Source of the DNA: Actinomycetes bacterium
Lineage (GTDB): Bacteria > Actinomycetota > Acidimicrobiia > Acidimicrobiales > Microtrichaceae
NCBI GenBank assembly: GCA_023427825.1
Contig: JAEZAI010000122.1
Span: 1-6,336, forward strand
Direction of reading: 5' to 3'
Length of the DNA stretch: 6,336 nucleotides
Shown here: piece by piece, positions 1 to 5,589 of the stretch
How positions within the stretch are numbered: position 1 is the stretch's first letter
How the letters are laid out: each line of letters opens with the position of its first letter
Notes under the pieces: model-generated
What the model saw: only the letters and a program-made list of their open reading frames with translations
What the model was told of the DNA's origin: nothing
Databases searched by the model: none
Program-made: the position numbers and the translations under genes

Positions 1-1
1 G

Positions 2-535
2 CCCAACGGTGGAGGTCAGGCCGAGGGCTCGACGACCGCCGCGAACTGGTACGGCGGCGGACCGTCGGGTACCAGCAAGGGTGGTGCCGGTGGCAACCGT
101 GGCAACGACGCGTCCGGCGCGGGTGGCGGTGGGGGCATCGGCTCGGCGGGCCAGGGCGGCAATCCGGGCCCCGCGAGCGGCGGTGGTCTGAACACAGGCG
201 GTGCGGGCGGGCCCGGCTTCAACGGCGGGGTCCGCAACGGCCTGACCGGTTCCGGCTCGGCCGTGACCGGTGGTGCCGGTGGCGCCGGCGGATTCGGGGA
301 CTCCAACATCCGGCGGACCGGTGGTGGTGGCGGCGGTGGTGGCTACTACGGCGGCGGCGGTGGTGGCGGCGACTACGGCTCGGGCTCGCCCGGGTCGGGC
401 GGTGGCGGCAGCGGCTCCTCCTGGGGCCACGCCGGGCTGGGCGCCGCTCCCACCTTCTCCGCGACAGGCGGCGGTGGCGGCGGGGCCGGCGGTGCGGCGG
501 ACGCGACCGGGGTCGTCGGCTCGGCGGGTTCCGTC
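2..535 (+). repeat. Poly-glycine low-complexity coding region
   Basis: GGT/GGC codons dominate this stretch and form near-homopolymeric blocks at about 319-343, 350-370 and 472-490. The encoded protein is glycine with interspersed Ala, Ser, Asn and Tyr. The order (glycine run, tyrosine pair, glycine run, then a G-S-S segment, then another glycine run) resembles the ALK/LTK-type glycine-rich domain, which is known to pack as polyglycine-II helices. The resemblance is from pattern memory and was not searched. The DNA is prone to slippage and assembly error. Confidence 0.75.
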
Positions 536-3475
536 TCGCTCACCCTGTCGGGCAACGGCATCGTCCTGACCGCCCCGGCCAACCAATCGAACACGGTCGG
601 CGCCACCGGCCTGAGCGTCACACCCGGCAAGCAGTTCGACGCGCTCGGCGGCGCGCTCGGCACGCCGGTCTACACGGCGTCCGGACTGCCGTCCGGGCTG
701 ACGATCAACACCTCGAGCGGCACGATCTCCGGCACGGCGCCCACGACGGCCGGGACGTACACGGTGACGATCACCGGATCCACGACGACCGCGGCCGCGG
801 GCATCACGCCGGCGAGCACCACCCTGTCGAGCAGCGTCTCGTTCACCTGGACGTTCACCCCGGGCCCCGCGACCAAGCTGGGATTCACCACGCAGCCGGC
901 CGGCGGAGTCGCATCTGGCGTCACCCTGCCGATCCAGCCCGTGGTCGCCGTCCAGGACCAGTACGGCAACACGGCCTCGGGTTCCACGGCGTCGATCACA
1001 CTCGGGGTCGGCACCGGTGCCGGCAACGGGACGGTCACCTGCAACTCCAACCCGCAGAGCGCCGCGGCGAGCTTCGCCTCGTTCAGCGGCTGCCGCATCG
1101 ACGGCACGAACCGCTCCTACACGCTCACGGCGACCTCTGCCGGGTTGACCGGAGCGACGTCGTCCGCCGTCCTCGTCGTCAGGGGGGTGGACCGCATCCC
1201 GGCCGTGACGCCGGTGGTGGTGCCGCCCGCTGCCGCACCGGGCACGACCGTGCGCGTGAACGTGCCGATCTCGGACGGCGATGGCTACGCGTCGAACGGG
1301 ACCGGTGACGAGGGAGCGCCCACCATGTCGGCCTCGTCGCTGATCTCGGTCACGTCGGTGTCCGGCTGCAACTTCGCCGTGGACGCCGCGCCGGCCAGCT
1401 CCGGACGGTTCGCCTGCAACGTGGCGATCCCCGGGAGCGCGGCGTCGGGCTCCTCGTGGTCCTTCGTCGTGCAGGCGTCGGATCAGTTCGGTGGGAACTC
1501 GTCCCCGGTGACGGTGCAGGGCACGGTCGGGCTACGGCCGGCGCCGACGGGTGCGGTCTCGTGTCGGACGGCGGCCAACGGCGGCGGCTCGCCGGTGACG
1601 AGCGTGGAGTCGGGGACGCCGTCGTGGTGCTCGGTGTCGTTCTCGGACCCGGGAGTGCCGGTGGTGAGCAGCGCCACGGCGAACGGCGACGTGGTCGCCG
1701 ATGCGAAGCAGTCGCCGAGCGTGGGCGTGCAGGCCCCGGCCATCGGATCGTCCCTCACCGGGTCGGACTGGTTCGCTGCGGACGGCACGCTCACGTCGAG
1801 CTCGGGTCCGTGCATCCTGGCCGCGACCGGGGTCGGGACGTCGGGGTGCGCGGCGCCCAACCCCGTGGTGTTCCGCGGTGGGGGCACGGCGTCGCTGTCG
1901 ACCGCCGGACTCGCTGCCACCTCGACCCATGCGGCCGGCGGAGCAGCGACCGGGTCGCTGTCGGTGACGCAGTCGTGCTCCCCGAAGGTGTTCGACGGGG
2001 CGACGGTGGCCTCGCCGTCGGGGACCTACGCCAACGGCGGCCAGTGGAACTTCTACGCCTACAACCTGGGCTGCGGTTCGGCCGACTCGGACGAGTGGGG
2101 CTACGCGTACGGGATCGGAACGCCGGACCCGCCGTTCGCTCCGCCGTACGACACGGCGGCCGAGGCGTATCTGACCGACGCGATCGGCCCGGTGGGCGCG
2201 GACGGCTTCGGTGAGTGGCACCCCCAGATCGAGACGGACCCGGCCGCGGGCATCAAGCTGAGGTTCTGGGGCCGGACCACGGCACAGCAGCCGAGCTTCT
2301 ACGTGTCGGCCGCCGAGCTCGCCACGCAGGTGCAGTGGCTGTCGGCCGACCACCTGATCACGATCTCGGGTGTCCGGACCTCCGGCACCAAGCAGACCCA
2401 GACGATCACGTTCCCCACGTTCACCTCGGTCCGCGGCACCACGGTGACGCTCGGAGCGACCGCCTCGTCGGGGTTGCCGGTGAGCTACGCGGTCTCCGGC
2501 GCCGGGTGCTCGTTGACGGCCGGGAACCAGCTGACGTTCTCGCCGACCGTCGGCGACAGCTGCAAGGTGACGGCGTCGCAGGCGGGCGACACCGCGTGGG
2601 CCGCGGCGGCGAACACCTCGCGCACCGTGAAGGTGATCGCTGCGCCGCAGACGATCACGTTCCTTAAGGGCACGACCGGCTACCTCGTCGGCGACGAGGT
2701 CGATCTCACGACCGCCGACGTGTGGGCATCGTCCAGCCTGCCGGTCGAGCTGTCCCAGACCGGCGGATGCACGCTGAGCTCGTCGTCGCTGCCGACGACG
2801 GTGACGTTCACCTCGACGACGACGTGCCGCATCACGGCCACGCAGCCCGGCGATGCGTCGTGGGCCGCCGCCCGGGCGGTCACGTGGTCGGCAGTGGCGA
2901 AGAAGCGGTCCCAGACGGTGACGTTCAACAAGCCGGTCACGTCGATCCAGCACCCGGCCGGTCCGATCACGGCGGGCGACACCGTCGTGCTGCTGCCGGC
3001 CGATGTGTTCTCGTCGTCGGGGCTGGCGGTGTCGCTGTCCGTCACGGCCGGGTCGTGCACGCTCGATGACGGCGCCGGCGCCGGTCTCGGTCCGGTGGTC
3101 GTCACCTCGTCCGGGGTGACGGTGGCGTTCGTAGACGGACTGAACTGCAAGATCGCGGCGAGGCAGGCCGGTGACGGCACCTACAACGCGGCGTCGACGC
3201 AGACCTGGTCGATCACTCCCAAGAAGAAGGCGCAGGCGATCGAGTTCGTGCCACCGGCCACGCCTCGCCCGCAGTCCACCCCGGTGGACCTCTCTTCGGT
3301 GACCGCCGACTCAGGTCTGCCGGTCGCCTTCACGCTCTCCGGGCCGTGCCAGCTCGACGGGGACGCGGTCGAGGCAACCGGCACGGGCGTCTGTACCATC
3401 AAGGCGACGCAGGCCGGCGACTCCGTCTGGGCCGCCGCTCCGTCCGTGTCCCGAAAGGTCACGTTCACCTCCTGA
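2..3475 (+). CDS. Large secreted glycine-rich / Ig-like repeat protein, 5' truncated
   Basis: This is the last 1157 codons of a larger gene. The frame is open from base 2 and the N-terminus lies outside the window. In-frame GTG codons, such as that at 263, are only internal valines, because the same glycine-rich composition continues upstream of them. Modules in order: a poly-glycine region to about 535, with GGGGGGGGYYGGGGGGG-like runs resembling the ALK/LTK-type glycine-rich domain; a He_PIG-like putative Ig domain at about 570-775 (key motif GLPSGLTINTSSGTISGT); a second beta module at about 875-1183 beginning KLGFTTQP, of the invasin/filamin-like kind common in actinobacterial surface proteins; two unrecognised cysteine-bearing stretches at about 1187-2389; and four tandem repeats at 2390-3472. 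The protein ends directly after the fourth repeat, with no LPXTG motif, membrane helix or basic tail. It is probably extracellular or cell-surface and structural or adhesive. No catalytic motif is visible. Any signal peptide would lie upstream of the window. Confidence 0.9.
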   Translation, partial: PNGGGQAEGSTTAANWYGGGPSGTSKGGAGGNRGNDASGAGGGGGIGSAGQGGNPGPASGGGLNTGGAGGPGFNGGVRNGLTGSGSAVTGGAGGAGGFGDSNIRRTGGGGGGGGYYGGGGGGGDYGSGSPGSGGGGSGSSWGHAGLGAAPTFSATGGGGGGAGGAADATGVVGSAGSVSLTLSGNGIVLTAPANQSNTVGATGLSVTPGKQFDALGGALGTPVYTASGLPSGLTINTSSGTISGTAPTTAGTYTVTITGSTTTAAAGITPASTTLSSSVSFTWTFTPGPATKLGFTTQPAGGVASGVTLPIQPVVAVQDQYGNTASGSTASITLGVGTGAGNGTVTCNSNPQSAAASFASFSGCRIDGTNRSYTLTATSAGLTGATSSAVLVVRGVDRIPAVTPVVVPPAAAPGTTVRVNVPISDGDGYASNGTGDEGAPTMSASSLISVTSVSGCNFAVDAAPASSGRFACNVAIPGSAASGSSWSFVVQASDQFGGNSSPVTVQGTVGLRPAPTGAVSCRTAANGGGSPVTSVESGTPSWCSVSFSDPGVPVVSSATANGDVVADAKQSPSVGVQAPAIGSSLTGSDWFAADGTLTSSSGPCILAATGVGTSGCAAPNPVVFRGGGTASLSTAGLAATSTHAAGGAATGSLSVTQSCSPKVFDGATVASPSGTYANGGQWNFYAYNLGCGSADSDEWGYAYGIGTPDPPFAPPYDTAAEAYLTDAIGPVGADGFGEWHPQIETDPAAGIKLRFWGRTTAQQPSFYVSAAELATQVQWLSADHLITISGVRTSGTKQTQTITFPTFTSVRGTTVTLGATASSGLPVSYAVSGAGCSLTAGNQLTFSPTVGDSCKVTASQAGDTAWAAAANTSRTVKVIAAPQTITFLKGTTGYLVGDEVDLTTADVWASSSLPVELSQTGGCTLSSSSLPTTVTFTSTTTCRITATQPGDASWAAARAVTWSAVAKKRSQTVTFNKPVTSIQHPAGPITAGDTVVLLPADVFSSSGLAVSLSVTAGSCTLDDGAGAGLGPVVVTSSGVTVAFVDGLNCKIAARQAGDGTYNAASTQTWSITPKKKAQAIEFVPPATPRPQSTPVDLSSVTADSGLPVAFTLSGPCQLDGDAVEATGTGVCTIKATQAGDSVWAAAPSVSRKVTFTS
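2390..3472 (+). repeat. Four tandem 'QTITF / QAGD' beta-sandwich repeats (protein level)
   Basis: There are four units of 85, 87, 107 and 82 residues, at 2390-2644, 2645-2905, 2906-3226 and 3227-3472. Each starts with a Q-T/A-I/V-x-F strand, usually after a lysine pair (KKRSQTVTF, KKKAQAIEF). Each continues with an SSGLPV-like strand, then a cysteine (GCSL, GCTL, SCTL, PCQL), a second cysteine (SCKV, TCRI, NCKI, VCTI), and ends in QAGD or QPGD followed by W or Y and alanines. The two cysteines in each unit are spaced consistently with one disulfide per domain. This is a widespread bacterial surface repeat type and is diverged at DNA level, so it is old rather than a recent duplication. Unit 3 carries an insertion of about 20 residues. 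Confidence 0.88.
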
Positions 3476-3478
3476 TCC

Positions 3479-3485
3479 GGGTGGG
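3479..3485 (+). promoter_or_regulatory. Weak ribosome binding site for the Tat cysteine-rich gene
   Basis: A purine-rich GGGTGGG lies 10 bases before the ATG at 3496. It is only a partial Shine-Dalgarno match, but the in-frame GTG at 3481 has nothing better upstream. The 20-base gap after the preceding stop is too short to hold a separate promoter, which suggests co-transcription. Confidence 0.35.
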
Positions 3486-3495
3486 CACCCTCCGA

Positions 3496-4236
3496 ATGAC
3501 CTCATCCCAGCTCGACGACCCGACGGGCGACGACCCCGACGCAGGCACCGATGCACGGTCCGACGACCGTCTGCGTCTCAGCCGCCGAACGGCCATGAAG
3601 GCCGCGGTCGGCGGCGCGGTCGCGGCCGGCGCGTTCATGGCGCCGAGGGTGGAGGGCCTGTCGGTGGTCCCCGCGTACGCCTCGGCGGCCTCGGGGGTCG
3701 ATGCGTCGGTCGGTGACTCGTTGTCGACGGTCACGAAGCAGGCCAACACGGCGCCGCTGTGCCTCCAGAGGTGCTGCGTGACGTGCTGGAACGCCACCGG
3801 CGTCAACGCCAACTGCGCCCAGAACACGTGCGTGTGCGGCAGCCCGCACAACAAGTCGTGTGGCGTCGAGGCCACCGACAAGGTCGACGGCACACTGACG
3901 ATCAACAAGAACTCACCGGCGGGCAGCTCGATCGATCTGGCCTACTCCCTGTGGGGGCCGACGGAGGGCTGCTCCAACCAGACGCCGTCGCTCAACCTGG
4001 CGCTGTCGGGGATCGACGCCCCGTACCAGTCCTGCAACGTCACCGTGACGCCGACCTGCTCGACCGGCACCGCGGTGGGGGGCATGGCCACCACGCCGGT
4101 GAACGCCAACGGGCCCGTCGCCGGCGCGCCGTTGCATCCCGGTTGCAGCGGCTCGGTCACCGGCACGGGTTCGGCGCAGCAGTGGTGCGCCGCCCCCGCC
4201 ACGCTGACGATCACGTTGGCCTGCACGTTCTCGTGA
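3496..4236 (+). CDS. Tat-exported cysteine-rich protein of unknown function
   Basis: The product has 246 residues. The N-terminus is a twin-arginine signal: an acidic n-region of about 25 residues, the motif SRRTAMK at residues 29-35, a short Ala/Gly/Val hydrophobic stretch (36-50), then a tail ending YASA, with likely cleavage after Ala64. The mature part has 14 cysteines. Eight lie in residues 89-122 in a CLQRCCVTCW ... C ... CVCG ... C arrangement. Six more (159, 180, 188, 217, 231, 243) are spread over a Ser/Thr/Gly-rich part that looks beta-stranded. ATG 3496 was chosen because the signal follows at normal distance. The frame is open back to 3346, but that would overlap the preceding gene, and GTG 3481 is a possible alternative. 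The gene sits between a large secreted protein and a PqqD/HPrK-like protein, with gaps of 20 and 11 bases. I recognise no family beyond the Tat signal. A disulfide-rich or metal-binding extracellular protein, or a modified substrate of the neighbour, are possibilities by inference. Confidence 0.92.
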   Translation: MTSSQLDDPTGDDPDAGTDARSDDRLRLSRRTAMKAAVGGAVAAGAFMAPRVEGLSVVPAYASAASGVDASVGDSLSTVTKQANTAPLCLQRCCVTCWNATGVNANCAQNTCVCGSPHNKSCGVEATDKVDGTLTINKNSPAGSSIDLAYSLWGPTEGCSNQTPSLNLALSGIDAPYQSCNVTVTPTCSTGTAVGGMATTPVNANGPVAGAPLHPGCSGSVTGTGSAQQWCAAPATLTITLACTFS

Positions 4237-4240
4237 GGAG
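4235..4240 (+). promoter_or_regulatory. Ribosome binding site deciding the GTG start at 4248
   Basis: GAGGAG overlaps the stop codon of the preceding gene and lies 7 bases before the GTG at 4248, which is ideal Shine-Dalgarno spacing. The alternative in-frame GTG at 4233, which overlaps that stop, has no purine-rich motif upstream. This supports the 4248 start and translational linkage of the two genes. Confidence 0.72.
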
Positions 4241-4247
4241 CGGGCCC

Positions 4248-5552
4248 GTGACCGAGCACCGGGCGCCGAGGTTCCGGGGTCCGGTCCCCACCGCTCGGTT
4301 CGGCGCCGGCGGTGTGGTGTGGCCCGACGGCGCACCGGTCGTGGTCGACCTCGCCACGCTGCTGGTCCTCCAGCACCTCGACGGCTCCGTGCCGGTGGAC
4401 GAGCTGGTCGAGGACGCCGCCGACGCCCTCGGTGCACGGCCCGAAGCGGTCGGGCCCAGGGTGAGGTCGCAACTCCTGGAGCTCGAGCGGTCCGGCACCG
4501 TCGTGCGGGTCGACGAGGACGGGTCCGCGACGGGGACCGAAGACGGCGGCGCGACCGAGGTGCTCGACCTGGTGGAACGGCCCGGGGAGCGCGTGGTCGT
4601 GGAGCGGCTCGCGGACGGCCGGATCCGGCGGACCACCACGATCACCGTCGGCAGCACGAGCTCGCGCCAACAGCTCCAGGACGTCCTGATGACCATGGCG
4701 CTCACCGACGTGCTCACCGACGACTCCTGCCTGGGCGCCAAGCTGCGCGTCGGTGCGGCGATGACGGACCTCGTGCTGGACCTCCCCGATCGGCGCACAC
4801 GGGTGCGCGTCGACGACCCGGCGTCGCTCGACGCGCTCCGGGAGCGGTTCGGCCCGACGATCTCCTCCGAGGCGGTCCTCGCACGGGCCGACGAGGTCAT
4901 CGGCGACGACGACAGCCTGCAGCGTGACCTGGGCGGGCCGGGTGCCGACCCGAGGGCGGGGGTGGGCGTCACCGCGTACGTCGTCGCACCGCTCGACGGC
5001 GTCGGTCCGGTCCGCGTGTACGACCGCGGCGGCAACCGCTGTGGGCGTCCGCGGACGCCGGCCCAGGTGGTCGACATCGTCGCGGCGCTGATCGCGGAGG
5101 AGCTCGATCCGCCTCCGGTCGAGGGCGTGGTCGTCCACGCCGCGATCGCCCGTCGCGGGCGCAGCGCGGTGCTGATGCCGTCGGGCGCACGGGACCTCCG
5201 TTCGCTCCACCAGCAGCTCGCCCGCGCAGGCTGGTCGCTCTCCGGTGCGCGTCGCCTGGTGCTCGATCGCGCCGGCACCGTCTGGGTGCAGGCCGAGTGG
5301 CCGTCGGACCGACCGGAGGCGCTCCGCCTGGCCGGCGCGGTGGCGGTCGACGACGACCCTGCGGCGGATCCGCGGGCCGGCCTGGCCCGATCGCTGCTCG
5401 AGGACATCGTCGCCGTGTCGCCGGTCGCGGCCCAGGTGGCCCTCGACACCCTCGCCGGCGCGCGCGCGGGGGTGTCGGTGCGAGCGGGCGACGGCGGCGA
5501 CCCCGACCAGGTGCGCCGCCTGGCGGACGTGGTGGTGTCCGTCGGCGGCTGA
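4248..5552 (+). CDS. PqqD-like domain fused to a degenerate HPr-kinase-like domain
   Basis: The product has 434 residues, with no signal peptide or membrane segment, so it is cytoplasmic. Residues about 14-90 look like a PqqD-type winged helix: a beta hairpin (GGVVWPDGAPVVVD), a leucine-rich helix ending in HLDG, then two helices ending in the 'LLELERSGTV' pattern. In known systems PqqD folds are the RRE that binds a precursor leader peptide. From about residue 172 the protein follows the HPr-kinase-like plan seen in peptide-modification clusters: 'DPASLDALRERFGP', 'VRVYDRGGNRCGRPRTPAQ', then 'VVVHAAIARRGRSAVLM', where the P-loop strand should be. The next residues are PSGARDLRSL, with no G-K-S/T, and the following 'AGWSLSGARRLVLDRAG' lacks the usual acidic S-D-D/E. 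ATP-dependent kinase activity is therefore unlikely. The frame is intact, so this looks like a pseudokinase or binding scaffold rather than a broken gene. Residues 91-171 are not recognised. It probably binds or escorts a product of the neighbouring secreted-protein genes (inference). Confidence 0.9.
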   Translation: MTEHRAPRFRGPVPTARFGAGGVVWPDGAPVVVDLATLLVLQHLDGSVPVDELVEDAADALGARPEAVGPRVRSQLLELERSGTVVRVDEDGSATGTEDGGATEVLDLVERPGERVVVERLADGRIRRTTTITVGSTSSRQQLQDVLMTMALTDVLTDDSCLGAKLRVGAAMTDLVLDLPDRRTRVRVDDPASLDALRERFGPTISSEAVLARADEVIGDDDSLQRDLGGPGADPRAGVGVTAYVVAPLDGVGPVRVYDRGGNRCGRPRTPAQVVDIVAALIAEELDPPPVEGVVVHAAIARRGRSAVLMPSGARDLRSLHQQLARAGWSLSGARRLVLDRAGTVWVQAEWPSDRPEALRLAGAVAVDDDPAADPRAGLARSLLEDIVAVSPVAAQVALDTLAGARAGVSVRAGDGGDPDQVRRLADVVVSVGG

Positions 5553-5556
5553 CCGG

Positions 5557-5583
5557 TCGGCAGTGGCCGCCGTTCGCTGCCGA
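5557..5583. terminator. Possible hairpin between convergent genes
   Basis: A 7-bp inverted repeat, TCGGCAG at 5557-5563 and CTGCCGA at 5577-5583, with a 13-base loop, lies in the 37-base space between the convergent stops at 5552 and 5590. It could end transcription from both sides. There is no T-tract on either strand, and a competing stem (GGCGGC 5544-5549 with GCCGCC 5566-5571) exists. In such G+C-rich DNA, stems of this size are common by chance. Confidence 0.25.
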
Positions 5584-5589
5584 GCGAGC

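Noticed and set aside
2..535. Mycobacterial PE_PGRS protein
   Set aside because: The glycine region lacks the repeated GGAGG(N/T)GG register typical of PGRS throughout and leads into Ig-like modules. No PE domain is visible.
1532..2953. Long open frame on the minus strand (473 codons)
   Set aside because: The product is Arg/Gly/His-rich with no domain pattern. It is antisense to well-supported repeat coding sequence, as expected in very G+C-rich DNA.
263..3475. GTG at 263 as the start of the large protein
   Set aside because: The frame is open with the same glycine-rich composition back to base 2, there is no Shine-Dalgarno before 263, and no signal peptide follows it.
3346..4236. Longer version of the Tat protein starting inside the preceding gene
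   Set aside because: It would overlap the preceding repeat by 130 bases and bury the Tat motif about 80 residues in. ATG 3496 gives a sensible signal.
3760..4236. Cysteine-rich protein as a classical lanthipeptide or other RiPP precursor
   Set aside because: It has a full Tat signal and a 180-residue mature chain, and no cyclase, dehydratase or protease is in the window. Only a more general modification hypothesis is kept.
5553..5589. Strong intrinsic terminator between the convergent genes
   Set aside because: The 7-bp stem has no T-tract on either strand, so it is listed only as a low-confidence hairpin.
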